Positions 49,037 to 57,674 of a DNA stretch of 64,000 bases are shown here, piece by piece. A program made the translations under genes and the position numbers. Position 1 is the stretch's first letter. Each line of letters opens with the position of its first letter. Location of the stretch: assembly GCA_049194865.1 (NCBI GenBank), contig JBLZWL010000029.1, forward strand, positions 1 through 64,000, written 5' to 3'. The notes below the pieces were generated by a model. That model searched no databases, had not been told where the DNA came from, and saw only the letters and a program-made list of their open reading frames with translations. This DNA is from Myxococcus terminator_A (GTDB taxonomy: Bacteria; Myxococcota; Myxococcia; Myxococcales; Myxococcaceae).

Positions 49037-49681
49037 ATGGACTACAGATACATCGTGGTCGAGGGGCCCATTGGCGTCGGAAAGACGAGCCTCTCCAACA
49101 TCCTCTCGGAGCGGCTGAGCGCGCGGCGCGTGCTCGAAGTGGTGGAGGAGAACCCCTTCCTCTCCAACTTCTACACGGACCGGCAGAAGTTCGGCTTCCA
49201 GACGCAGATCTTCTTCCTCCTGTCGCGCTTCCGGCAGCAGCAGGAGCTGTTCCAGCAGGACCTCTTCCGCTCCGTCACGGTCAGCGACTACCTGTTCGCC
49301 AAGGACCGCATCTTCGCGCACCTCAACCTGGATGCGCACGAGCTGGCCCTCTACGAGCGCGTCTTCGAGGCGCTCGGGCCCCGCGTCACCAAGCCCGACG
49401 TCGTCGTCTACCTCCAGGCCCGCCTCGACGTGCTGCTCCAGCGCATCAAGAAGCGGGGCCGCGAGTTCGAGCGCAAGTTCGACTCCACCTACCTGGAGGG
49501 CCTGGTCCACGCGTACAACAACTTCTTCTTCCACTACACGGAGACTCCGCTCCTCGTGGTGGACACCTCGGATATTGATTTCGTGAATAACGAGGCGGAC
49601 CGGGAAGACTTGCTCGCCGCCATCCGGAAGGCGAAGCCGGGGACGCAGCATTACCTCCCCAAGGCCTCCCGGCGGCCCTGA
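49037..49681 (+). CDS. Deoxynucleoside kinase
   Basis: This 214-residue protein phosphorylates deoxynucleosides in the salvage route. The P-loop VVEGPIGVGKTSLSNIL, the substrate-side EENPFLSNFYTD and FQTQIFFLLSRFRQQQEL, the DR-type motif SDYLFAKDRIFAHLNL and the LID-region RIKKRGREFERK match the bacterial dGK/dAK group. ATG 49037 begins the domain. A GC-rich 227-base region upstream contains its promoter. The base preference (purine or pyrimidine) is not clear from sequence. Confidence 0.92.
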   Translation: MDYRYIVVEGPIGVGKTSLSNILSERLSARRVLEVVEENPFLSNFYTDRQKFGFQTQIFFLLSRFRQQQELFQQDLFRSVTVSDYLFAKDRIFAHLNLDAHELALYERVFEALGPRVTKPDVVVYLQARLDVLLQRIKKRGREFERKFDSTYLEGLVHAYNNFFFHYTETPLLVVDTSDIDFVNNEADREDLLAAIRKAKPGTQHYLPKASRRP

Positions 49682-49846
49682 TTCCGGGCTCCTGTCGGGT
49701 TGGCCGCTGATGAAGTCCCACGGGCGCCCAGGGGGCGTTAGACTGCTGGGGCCGACTTCGCGGCCTCCGGCGATCCCATGTTGGGACGGCGAGGGGCAGC
49801 GAGGCGGCTTCAGCCGTATCCACCCTCACCCATCAGGAGGTGAACC

Positions 49847-50773
49847 GTGAAGGACAAGGTCACCATCCATTCGCTGAAGCGCTTCAAGCAGATCGGCCAG
49901 AAGATCTGCATGGTCACCGCTTATGACGCCACGTTCGCCCACATCCTGGACCAATCGGGTGCGGACGTATTGCTCGTCGGTGACTCGCTGGGCATGGTCA
50001 TCCAGGGCCATGACTCCACGCTGCCCGTGACGATGGACCAGATGGTCTACCACTCGGCGGCCGTCACCCGGGGCGCGAAGCGGGCGCACGTGGTGGGAGA
50101 CATGCCCTTCTTGAGCTACCAGGTCTCCGCGCACGAGGCGGTCCGCAACGCGGGCCGGCTGGTGACGGAAGGCGGCGTGGGCAGCGTGAAGCTCGAGGGT
50201 GGCGTCGAATTCGCCGACACCGTCCGCGCCATCGTCCGCGCCAGCATCCCCGTCATGGGGCACCTGGGGCTGACGCCGCAGTCGGTCCACAAGATGGGCG
50301 GCTATGTCGTCCAGGGCCGCGACGAGGAGCAGGCGCGCAAGATTCTCGACGACGCGCTCGCCCTGGAGGCCGCCGGTGCCTACGCGCTGGTGCTGGAGGG
50401 CGTGCCGCTGGAGCTGGCGCGCACGATTACGCAGAGCCTGTCCATCCCCACCATCGGCATCGGCGCGGGACGTTATTGCGACGGACAGGTGCTCGTCTGT
50501 TACGACCTCTTGGGAATGAATCCGGACTTCAAGCCCAAGTTCGTCAAGCGCTACGCGAACCTGCACGGCTCCATCACCGAGGCCGCGGGCGCGTTCTTCA
50601 CGGAGGTCCGGCAGGGCGCGTTCCCGGACGAGGACCACTCGTTCAAGGCGACCAAGAGCATCCGCCTCGTGGCCCCCGCGGCCGTGGGCGCGGGCTTGCT
50701 TCCGGAGGGCGAAGTCGCTGCTCCCGCCGAGGGTGAGGAGAAGGTCGGCCCCGTCTACGGGATTCCGGTCTAG
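49847..50773 (+). CDS. panB: 3-methyl-2-oxobutanoate hydroxymethyltransferase PanB
   Basis: This 308-residue enzyme makes ketopantoate, the first committed step of pantothenate and CoA synthesis. Landmarks are ICMVTAYDATFAHILDQSGA, LLVGDSLGMVIQGHDSTLPV (metal ligand Asp), VVGDMPFLSYQVS, VKLEGGVEFADTVRAI, PVMGHLGLTPQSVHKMGGY and TIGIGAGRYCDGQVLV. The start is GTG 49847 with AGGAGG 7 bases upstream. The last about 35 residues (EVAAPAEGEEKVGPVYGI) extend past the usual end. panC begins 2 bases after its stop. Confidence 0.96.
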   Translation: MKDKVTIHSLKRFKQIGQKICMVTAYDATFAHILDQSGADVLLVGDSLGMVIQGHDSTLPVTMDQMVYHSAAVTRGAKRAHVVGDMPFLSYQVSAHEAVRNAGRLVTEGGVGSVKLEGGVEFADTVRAIVRASIPVMGHLGLTPQSVHKMGGYVVQGRDEEQARKILDDALALEAAGAYALVLEGVPLELARTITQSLSIPTIGIGAGRYCDGQVLVCYDLLGMNPDFKPKFVKRYANLHGSITEAAGAFFTEVRQGAFPDEDHSFKATKSIRLVAPAAVGAGLLPEGEVAAPAEGEEKVGPVYGIPV

Positions 50774-50775
50774 CC

Positions 50776-51630
50776 ATGGCGCCCGCCGTCCTACGCACCG
50801 TGGCTGAAGTGAAGACGTGGGCGGCGGGGCTGCGCCGTGAGGGGCGCCGGCTCGCGCTGGTGCCCACCATGGGCTTCTTGCACGAAGGGCACCTCTCGCT
50901 CATCCGCGAGGGGCGCCGTCGGGCCGACGTGGTGGCCGTCTCCATCTTCGTCAATCCCACCCAGTTCGGTCCCCGCGAGGACCTCTCGCGCTATCCGCGC
51001 GACTTCGAGGGCGACCTGGCCAGGTGTGGCGAAGCAGGCGCCGACGTCGTCTTCGCGCCGGTGCCCGAGGCCATGTATCCGCCCGGCTATGAGACCTACG
51101 TCGAGGTGACGGAGGTGAGCCAGGGGCTGTGTGGCGCCCGCCGTCCGGGACATTTCCGGGGCGTGGCCACCATCGTCACCCAGTTGCTGTCCCTCTTCCG
51201 GCCCGACGTGGCCCTCTTCGGGGAGAAGGACTACCAGCAACTCCAGGTCATCCGGGCGCTCAACCGGGACCTGCACCTGGGCGCGGACATCGTCGGGATG
51301 CCGACGGTTCGTGAGACCGACGGGCTGGCGATGAGCAGCCGAAATGCCTACCTGTCCTCCGAGGAGCGGCAGCGAGCGCTGTCCCTGTCGCGAGGACTCC
51401 GGGCCGCGCTGACGCTGCTGCAGGGCGGCACGCGGGACGCCCAGGCGCTGACGGGCGCCGTCCGGCACGAATTGACCTCCGCGGGGCTGCGGGAGGACTA
51501 CGTGGAGCTGGTGGACGCCGAGCGCCTCACGTCGCTCACCTCGGTGGTACCCGGACAGGCCGCCCGCTTGCTCGTGGCGGCCTTCAGCGGCAATACACGC
51601 CTCATCGACAACATGGCGCTTGGCGGTTAG
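50776..51630 (+). CDS. panC: Pantothenate synthetase PanC
   Basis: This 284-residue ligase joins pantoate and beta-alanine using ATP. The HIGH-like motif is in LVPTMGFLHEGHLSLI, and KMSKS-type and substrate motifs appear as VSIFVNPTQFGPREDL, RPGHFRGVATIVTQLLSLF, VALFGEKDYQQLQVI and TDGLAMSSRNAYLS. It begins 2 bases after panB and forms an operon with it. Together they supply two steps of the CoA precursor route. panD and panE are not in the window. Confidence 0.96.
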   Translation: MAPAVLRTVAEVKTWAAGLRREGRRLALVPTMGFLHEGHLSLIREGRRRADVVAVSIFVNPTQFGPREDLSRYPRDFEGDLARCGEAGADVVFAPVPEAMYPPGYETYVEVTEVSQGLCGARRPGHFRGVATIVTQLLSLFRPDVALFGEKDYQQLQVIRALNRDLHLGADIVGMPTVRETDGLAMSSRNAYLSSEERQRALSLSRGLRAALTLLQGGTRDAQALTGAVRHELTSAGLREDYVELVDAERLTSLTSVVPGQAARLLVAAFSGNTRLIDNMALGG

Positions 51631-51646
51631 GAGACCCAGGACACGT

Positions 51647-52138
51647 ATGGCATCGGGTGGAAAGTCGAAGGGGCCGGTAGGCGGCGAGCAGGGCATCAAG
51701 GTCGTCGCCGAGAACCGGCGTGCGCGCTTCGACTACACCGTGGACGAAAAGGTGGAAGCCGGCCTGGAGCTGACGGGAAGCGAGGTGAAGTCACTGCGAC
51801 AAGGGGAGGCGAACCTCTCGGACGCGTACGCCCTGCCCAAGGGCAGTGAGCTGTTCTTGCTCAATGCGCACATCGGTTCCTACAAGTCCGCCAGCGTGTT
51901 CGACCATTTTCCCACGCGCGGTCGGAAGCTGCTGATGCACCGGACCGAGATTGACCGTTGGACCACCAAGGTGCGGGAGCGTGGTTATTCCATCATCCCG
52001 CTTGTGCTGTATTTCAAGCAGGGGCGCGCCAAGGTGGAGCTGGGGCTCTGTCGGGGCAAGACACACGAAGACAGGCGCCACGACATCAAGGAACGGGAGA
52101 CGAAGCGGGAGATGGACCGGGCCGTGCGCCGCCGTTGA
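51647..52138 (+). CDS. smpB: SsrA-binding protein SmpB
   Basis: This 163-residue protein binds tmRNA and delivers it to stalled ribosomes. It has VVAENRRARFDYTVDEKVEA, GLELTGSEVKSLRQGEANLS, LLMHRTEIDRWTTKVRERGY and IPLVLYFKQGRAKVELGL, then a basic C-terminal tail (HDIKERETKREMDRAV). ATG 51647 gives the usual length, starting just after panC. The tmRNA gene itself was not found in this window. The next gene is an SspB-like adaptor, which fits the same pathway. Confidence 0.95.
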   Translation: MASGGKSKGPVGGEQGIKVVAENRRARFDYTVDEKVEAGLELTGSEVKSLRQGEANLSDAYALPKGSELFLLNAHIGSYKSASVFDHFPTRGRKLLMHRTEIDRWTTKVRERGYSIIPLVLYFKQGRAKVELGLCRGKTHEDRRHDIKERETKREMDRAVRRR

Positions 52139-52171
52139 GCGCGACCGCAGTTCTTACCGCCGTACCACCGG

Positions 52172-52705
52172 ATGGAAGACACGAAGGATTTGGACAAGAA
52201 GGAGCGGCTGCTCGCCTCGCTGGACCAGGGGATGGTGATGATCCACCTGGACGCGCGAAGGCCGGGCGTGCTCGTTCCCGCAGCACTCCGGGGAGAGGCC
52301 CATCTGCGCCTCAACCTGTCGTACCGCTTCGACCCACCGGACCTCACGGTGACCGAGTGGGGGGTGCGCTGCACGCTGAGCTTCTCGGGCTCACGCTTCA
52401 CGGTGGCGGTGCCGTGGTCGGCGCTGTTCGCCATCGCCAGTCATGTGACGAAGGAGTCGTGGATGTTCATGGAGGACATGCCGCCGGAGCTGCTGCAGCA
52501 GTCCGCCGTGGCGCGTCCTCCGCCGCAGCCGCTCCCGGCGCCCGTGCCCGTTGCCGCCGAGCGTCCGCGCACCTTCCTGCGCGAAGTGCCCACCGAGCCC
52601 CTGGAAGAGGTGGCGCCACCGCCTCCTCCGGAAATCCCGCCGCCCGAAGGGCCGAAGGATGACTCGCCTCCGCCGCGTCGGGGGCACCTGCGTCTGGTGA
52701 AGTGA
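52172..52705 (+). CDS. sspB: SspB-like ClpXP adaptor
   Basis: This 177-residue protein resembles SspB, which hands ssrA-tagged proteins to ClpXP. The folded part (about 1-110) contains ASLDQGMVMIHLDARRPGVL, LNLSYRFDPPDLTVTEWGVR and VAVPWSALFAIASHVTK, as in SspB. A Pro-rich linker follows, and the chain ends in GHLRLVK, very like the ClpX-binding tail of E. coli SspB (ALRVVK-type). It lies 33 bases after smpB, so tagging and delivery are co-encoded. A bidirectional hairpin follows. Confidence 0.88.
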   Translation: MEDTKDLDKKERLLASLDQGMVMIHLDARRPGVLVPAALRGEAHLRLNLSYRFDPPDLTVTEWGVRCTLSFSGSRFTVAVPWSALFAIASHVTKESWMFMEDMPPELLQQSAVARPPPQPLPAPVPVAAERPRTFLREVPTEPLEEVAPPPPPEIPPPEGPKDDSPPPRRGHLRLVK

Positions 52706-52711
52706 CGAAGC

Positions 52712-52738
52712 GCGAGGACCACGAAGCCGTGGCCTCGC
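52712..52738. terminator. Bidirectional terminator
   Basis: GCGAGG-A-CCAC pairs with GTGGCCTCGC around a 6-base loop, with one bulged A. It lies in the 43-base gap between the sspB stop and the stop of the convergent kinase gene (52749). Confidence 0.6.
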
Positions 52739-52748
52739 CGCTCGGTGC

Positions 52749-54611
52749 TCAGCGCTGGAGCTTCACTTCGAGCTGGGCCGCCTTGGCTCCCGGGAAGGTG
52801 CCCTTCCACGTGCGGTAGCCCTTGCGGCGCACCTGCACGGAGACAGGGCCTTCCGGATACACGTTGTCGAGCGCCAGCGGCGTCGTCCCCACGGGCTTGT
52901 CGTCCACGAGCACCGTCGCGCCCGAGGGCTCGCTCATGAGCATGAGCACGGGCGCGGCCATGGGTTTATCCATGCTGGCCATGAGTCGCCCGGAGACCTG
53001 GTCGCGTTGAGGCCAGAGCCACACGCTGCCGCCCGCCGCCGCCGCGACACCCAGGAGCGCGATGATGCGTCGGCCCCATCGTCTGGGGGCACGCGAGGCG
53101 GGAACCTGGTCGAAGGTGCTCTCCGGATGAGGGGCGCGTTCCTCCAACTCGAGGGCCTCGGGGCCCGCGAGAGACACGCTCGGCGCCGAGGGCCTGCGCG
53201 GTGTGCCTTCGATGCTGTCGGCGATGGACTGGGTGGCGGACGTCGCCGCCTCCATCGCTGGAGGACGACGTGCGATGGCCGGCGCGCCGCGCTGAGGGCC
53301 AGGAGGTGTCGCACCGAAGGGCTTCGTCTTCGGTGCGTGGGGCGTCCCGGAAGAAGTCGAGGCACCGTTCCCGACGGGCGCTCCCTGGAACGAGGAGTCG
53401 TCCTCGAAAGAAGGGAACGCACCCGCCGCGAGGAACGGGGACGCATGCTCCTCCGACGCCGCGAAGGCCCCCGGGGCCGGAGGCGCGAGCTGGGCGGCAC
53501 AGACGGAGCAGGGCGCGCGAGGCGCGGACAACGGCGAGCCGCAGCGAACGCAGCGGTGGATGAGCCGTCCACTCGAGCTCATCTCGATGCCCGCCACCTC
53601 CGCGGGCTCGTCCATGCCTGGCGAGAAGGAGAGTGCCGACGACGACGCGGGGGCCGACGGGTTGCTTCCTCCCGCAGTCGCGCCGCTCACCGTCTCGCCC
53701 TGCTCCTTCAGCGTGGGAGGCAGGGAGAGCGTCGTCAGGAAGGCGGTGAGGGCGTGCGCGCTCGCGGGTTCACCTGACTGGGCAAGCCACCGCGCGAGCA
53801 CCTCGGCGACGGCTTCCGGTGAAGCGAAGCGAGCTTCGGGCGCGCGAGCCAGCATGCGCTGAACCACGGCGGCGAGGGGCGCGGGCACCTCCGGAGGCAG
53901 CGGCGGGACATCTCGCGAGACGATGGCCACGGCGAGAGAGCCCGGTTGCATCGTGGACGCGAAGGGATGTGCGCCGGTGAGCAGCTCGTGGAAGACGATG
54001 CCCAGGGAGAACTGGTCGCTCAGCGCGGTGGCGGGAGCGCCCTGGAGGACCTCGGGGGCGCTGTAGGCTTCCTTGCCCTTGAAGAGTCCCGGCGCGGTGA
54101 AGGACGCACCGCTCAGCAGCGCGATGCCGAAGTCCGTCACCTTCACCTCGCCCTCACGGGACACGAGGATGTTGGACGGAGACACGTCCCGGTGGGCCAC
54201 GAGCAGCGGACGTCCCTCGTGGAGCTTGCGGTAGGCGTGGTGAAGGCCCGCGAGCGCCTGGAGCGTGACGAACGCGGCCAGGTGTGGAGGAAAGCGCTGA
54301 CGATGCTTCGCGGCCAGGCGCAGCAGCACGCCCAGGTCCCACCCGTCCACCAGCTCCATGACCAGGAAGAGGCCCGAGGGGCTCTCGCCCACGTCGAACA
54401 CGGTGGCGATGTTCTGGTGCTGGAGCTGCGTGGCCAGCCGGGCCTCGGCCAGGAACATCCTCGCGATTTCAGGCTCCTGGGCCAGGTGCGGGAGGATGCG
54501 CTTGATGGCGACGGTGCGCTCGAAGCCCTCCGCGCCCCGGGCCACGCCGAGGAACAGCTCCGCCATGCCTCCGGAGGCCAGGGGCCTGACGAGCCGATAG
54601 CGTTCGTTCAA
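52749..54611 (-). CDS. Ser/Thr protein kinase with zinc ribbon, TM and PEGA domain
   Basis: This 620-residue membrane kinase has the Hanks fold (about 1-265): glycine loop LASGGMAELFLG, Lys37 (VAIKRIL), Glu57, VAHRDVSPSNILV with Asp142 and DFG Asp160. The usual Lys of HRDxKxxN is Ser here, as in many myxobacterial kinases. A Cys4 zinc ribbon (CVRCGSPL and CSVCAAQL, about 415-440), a Pro/Ser-rich linker, one membrane span (IIALLGVAAAAGGSVWLW) and a PEGA-type outer domain (PSGATVLVDDKPVGTTPL) follow. The start is TTG 54611, fixed by GGAGG 8 bases upstream. Partner PP2C is encoded at 35883, not adjacent. Confidence 0.9.
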   Translation of the reverse strand: MNERYRLVRPLASGGMAELFLGVARGAEGFERTVAIKRILPHLAQEPEIARMFLAEARLATQLQHQNIATVFDVGESPSGLFLVMELVDGWDLGVLLRLAAKHRQRFPPHLAAFVTLQALAGLHHAYRKLHEGRPLLVAHRDVSPSNILVSREGEVKVTDFGIALLSGASFTAPGLFKGKEAYSAPEVLQGAPATALSDQFSLGIVFHELLTGAHPFASTMQPGSLAVAIVSRDVPPLPPEVPAPLAAVVQRMLARAPEARFASPEAVAEVLARWLAQSGEPASAHALTAFLTTLSLPPTLKEQGETVSGATAGGSNPSAPASSSALSFSPGMDEPAEVAGIEMSSSGRLIHRCVRCGSPLSAPRAPCSVCAAQLAPPAPGAFAASEEHASPFLAAGAFPSFEDDSSFQGAPVGNGASTSSGTPHAPKTKPFGATPPGPQRGAPAIARRPPAMEAATSATQSIADSIEGTPRRPSAPSVSLAGPEALELEERAPHPESTFDQVPASRAPRRWGRRIIALLGVAAAAGGSVWLWPQRDQVSGRLMASMDKPMAAPVLMLMSEPSGATVLVDDKPVGTTPLALDNVYPEGPVSVQVRRKGYRTWKGTFPGAKAAQLEVKLQR

Positions 54612-54637
54612 GGTGGGGCCCTCCGGGCAGCTGTTCT

Positions 54638-54979
54638 TCAGGCGGTGGGGGACTGGGTGATGTCGCGCAGCAGCTTCCAGGGATAGATGCCGGTGGTGTG
54701 GCCGTCGCTGAAGGCGAAGGTCAGCGCGTAGTTGCCCACCGGGTGGACCTGCTTGACGCGCAGGTCCGCGGGCACCTTCGTCTGGTCCAGCGTGCGCTGG
54801 TTCGTCCACTCGTCCACGCAGCCTGCGCAGGGGCACTGCTGGCGGAGCGCCTGCGCGGAGGCGCCCGACTTCAGACCGTCATCCCACGTCAGCTCCAGTT
54901 GGGAACCGTCGGGGGACAGGCGGGCATCCGTCGCGGTGGCGGAGGGAGTCGAGGGCTTGATGCGGTCCCAGAAGCTCAA
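54638..54979 (-). CDS. DUF971 family protein
   Basis: This 113-residue protein has the DUF971 (GBBH-like N) signature: LELTWDDGLKSG, LRQQCPCAGCVDEWTN, VKQVHPVGNYALTFAFSDGH and TGIYPWKLLRDI. The Cys triplet CPCAGC may bind zinc or an Fe-S cofactor. Relatives are found next to Mrp-like Fe-S carriers or in gamma-butyrobetaine hydroxylases. Here it lies between the kinase and an HD-GYP gene and may be unrelated to both. Role unclear. Confidence 0.88.
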   Translation of the reverse strand: MSFWDRIKPSTPSATATDARLSPDGSQLELTWDDGLKSGASAQALRQQCPCAGCVDEWTNQRTLDQTKVPADLRVKQVHPVGNYALTFAFSDGHTTGIYPWKLLRDITQSPTA

Positions 54980-55048
54980 CGTTGCACCTTTCGAAAGCTC
55001 AACAGCGATGCGCCCTCCCTAGCATCCTTCCGGGCGGGGGCGCGCGCC

Positions 55049-56755
55049 TCACGAGGCCAGCTTGACGGGCAGCCGGTGGCCTTCCAGCCGCACGCCCTTC
55101 TTGGCCACCACCCGGCGCAGGGCCGCCACCACCTGAGGGTCCAACTGCGCGCCAGTGAGGCTGTCGAGAATCTCCATCGCCTTCTCCAGCGGCATGGCCT
55201 TCTGGTACGGGCGCGTGGAGGTGCAGGCGTCGAAGGTGTCCGCGCACCCGACGATGCGGGCCAGCATGGGGATGTCCTCGCCCCGGAGCTTGTCGGGATA
55301 GCCGGTGCCGTCCCACCGCTCGTGGTGGTGGCGCACGCACGCGCGCACCGCGCCCAGGAAGCTCACCGGGCCGATGATGGCGTCACCGATGGCCGGGTGC
55401 TCGCGCATGATGGCCATCTCCTGGTCCGTCAGCTTCGTCTGCTTGCAGAGGATGGACTCGACGATGCCAATCTTGCCGATGTCGTGGAGGATGCCGCCGT
55501 ACTGGAGCTGGCGCAGCTCGCGCTCGGTGAGGTTCAGCTCCCGGCCAATCTCCACCGACAAGTCGCCCACCCGCTGGCTGTGACCGCGCGTGTACGCGTC
55601 CTTGGAGTCGATGGAGTTGGCCAGCGCGACGATGGTCTCCAGATATCCCTTCTCCAGGCTCTCGTAGAGGCCGCGGTTCTCCATGTCGTATGCGAGCAGT
55701 TGCTTGCTCATGTAGTTGAACGTCTGGGCCAGCTCGCCCACTTCGTTCTTCTGCGGAATCTTCACCTCCACGCCGAACTTCCCGCGTGCCAGCTCCAGGG
55801 CCCCGTCGGTGAAGACCTTGAGGGGGCGGGTGAGGTTGCGCGAGAAGAGGGCCGCCAGCACCAGCGCGACGAGGATGGCCGCGCCCAGGCCCATGAGGAT
55901 GCGTCGCTCCATCGTCTCCACCTGGCGATAGGCGTGCTCCACCGGCTGCTCGGAGACGATGGCCCAACCTGTCTCGGGCAGCACCGTGTACGCGGCCACC
56001 ACCGCGTCGCGGCCATCGCCGAAGTTGCCGACGTGGAACAACTCCGCGTCGGGCGTGCTGGCCAGCTGCCGCAGCAGGTGCGCCACCGGGCTGCGCTGCG
56101 AGACGTCCCCGCCCAGCGCCGCCACGCCGCCGCCTCCGACGACGAGGTGACCCCGGTTGTCCGACAGGTACGCGAAGCCGGTGCTGCCCACGCGCTCCTG
56201 CTCCAGCATCTGCCGCAGGCCCGCCAGCGACAGGTCCGCGGCGATGAAGCCCTTCACGGGCTCGCCCACGGGGAAGGCCATCGTCAGCACCGGTCCACCG
56301 TTTCCGGTGGCGACCACGTCGGAGTAGAGCCGACCTTCCCTGCGGCCATCGAGCAACGCGCGACCGCGCTCCTCATGCGACGCGAGCGCGGTGGGGGGCA
56401 CATCGTGACGCGAGAAGGCCTGGAGCCCGGGGAGGCGCTTGCCGTCCGGACCGAAGACGGTGATGGCCAGCACCTCGCGGCGCTGTGAGAGCACCGACGC
56501 CAGATGCGTCTGCTGCGCCTCAATGGGCAGGGCGAAGAAGTTCGGCACGCGGGCCAGGCTCAGGACGGCCTCGGTGGGCTCACCCAGGAAGATTTCGGCC
56601 TTGAGCCGAAGCTGCTTCACCCGCTCCTGTGCCAGCTCCTGCGCGTCGCGCACCAGGAGCTCTCGCGTGTGGGAGACGGACAACCACCCCACCATCAGCG
56701 TGGGGACGATGCTGACGACGAGCATCAACAGGAGGATGGCTTTGAACAGGCGCAC
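55049..56755 (-). CDS. Membrane HD-GYP sensor protein
   Basis: This 568-residue protein has two membrane spans (IILLLMLVVSIVPTLM-type at 6-26 and ILMGLGAAILVALVLAALFS near 290) flanking a periplasmic Cache-like sensor domain. A HAMP segment (RNLTRPLKVFTDGALELARG) leads to an HD-GYP domain (about 365-545) with HSQRVGDLSVEIG, LHDIGKIGIVESIL, REHPAIGDAII and HHHERWDGTGYPDKLRGEDI. These residues indicate an active c-di-GMP phosphodiesterase. The ligand is unknown. It is followed downstream (towards 54979) by the DUF971 gene. Confidence 0.92.
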   Translation of the reverse strand: MRLFKAILLLMLVVSIVPTLMVGWLSVSHTRELLVRDAQELAQERVKQLRLKAEIFLGEPTEAVLSLARVPNFFALPIEAQQTHLASVLSQRREVLAITVFGPDGKRLPGLQAFSRHDVPPTALASHEERGRALLDGRREGRLYSDVVATGNGGPVLTMAFPVGEPVKGFIAADLSLAGLRQMLEQERVGSTGFAYLSDNRGHLVVGGGGVAALGGDVSQRSPVAHLLRQLASTPDAELFHVGNFGDGRDAVVAAYTVLPETGWAIVSEQPVEHAYRQVETMERRILMGLGAAILVALVLAALFSRNLTRPLKVFTDGALELARGKFGVEVKIPQKNEVGELAQTFNYMSKQLLAYDMENRGLYESLEKGYLETIVALANSIDSKDAYTRGHSQRVGDLSVEIGRELNLTERELRQLQYGGILHDIGKIGIVESILCKQTKLTDQEMAIMREHPAIGDAIIGPVSFLGAVRACVRHHHERWDGTGYPDKLRGEDIPMLARIVGCADTFDACTSTRPYQKAMPLEKAMEILDSLTGAQLDPQVVAALRRVVAKKGVRLEGHRLPVKLAS

Positions 56756-56774
56756 GGGGCGGCTCCTCCATGGA

Positions 56775-57674
56775 CTACTGCCACGGGCCCTTCTTGACGT
56801 TGATTGAGAGTCGCGCGGGGACGAGCTCGAACCGGCGGACGGCCGACGGCTCGGAGCGACCCGACGCGCCCACCGCTCGCACCGTCCACCAGTAACGTCC
56901 GGCGGGCAGCACGGGCAGCGTCACCTCGGGCGTCGTGGTCGTCTGCGTGACGACGGTCGCGCCCGCCGAATCCCGGGCGACCTCGACTTCATAACGCTCC
57001 ACTCCGGGCACCGCCGCCCAGGTCAACTTCACCGGCCCCAGTTGGTCATGCTTGTCCGCGCGCAGCTTCAGCACCGCGCCGTTTCTAGGCTGCTCGGGCT
57101 GGGGCACCGCCAGGGGCGGGGGGGGCGCGACGGGAGGTCGGCCCTTCTCCACGAGGACGGTTTCTCCAGGGGCGACGGGCCGCGTGACGCCCTCGGCCTC
57201 CACGCGCACGGGGGGGCCTCGGGTGACGCTGACGGTGGTGGTGCCCGCGTCCGGCTCCACGTGCACGCTGAATGAGGAGGGGTGGGGGGCGCGTCCGGCG
57301 GACACCAGCGTCCCGGCCGCGTTGGCCGCCTCGGACGCCTGCGCATAACGCGCGGTGCGGAAGTGGACCTCCGCCTCGCTCAGCCGTGCCTCGGCTTCCG
57401 GGAGGACTCCCGCGCCCTTCGCCTGGGCGACGAGGGTGCGCGCCGTCTCGAGCGCCTTGAGCGCAAGGGCCCGCTCCTGCCCCGGCAGCTTCAGGCGCGT
57501 GCCGGGGGCGACGGCATCCGAGGGCAGGTCATTGAGCGCGCGCAGCTCGGCCGTGGCGCTCGCGTCTCCGAGGACGCGCTCCGCCACTTCCCGCAGGGAC
57601 TCCCGGGGGCCCACCACCGTGGTGTCCGGGGGGGATGCGCTCAACCACGCGAGCAGGAACAGGGCCATCCTCAT
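56775..57674 (-). CDS. Exported LysM-like protein with Fn3-like region
   Basis: This 299-residue protein starts with a short signal (MALFLLAWLSASP), then a LysM-like module (DTTVVGPRESLREVAERVLG and LNDLPSDAVAPGTRLKLPG, residues about 17-66). A helical stretch (LALKALETARTLVAQAKGAG) and a Pro/Val-rich FecR-like region (residues 130-190) follow, and an Fn3-like domain ends it (VKLTWAAVPGVERYEVEVAR). It overlaps the FecR lipoprotein gene by 4 bases (ATGA at 57671-57674), so both are made together. A peptidoglycan-bound structural role is inference. Confidence 0.78.
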   Translation of the reverse strand: MRMALFLLAWLSASPPDTTVVGPRESLREVAERVLGDASATAELRALNDLPSDAVAPGTRLKLPGQERALALKALETARTLVAQAKGAGVLPEAEARLSEAEVHFRTARYAQASEAANAAGTLVSAGRAPHPSSFSVHVEPDAGTTTVSVTRGPPVRVEAEGVTRPVAPGETVLVEKGRPPVAPPPPLAVPQPEQPRNGAVLKLRADKHDQLGPVKLTWAAVPGVERYEVEVARDSAGATVVTQTTTTPEVTLPVLPAGRYWWTVRAVGASGRSEPSAVRRFELVPARLSINVKKGPWQ

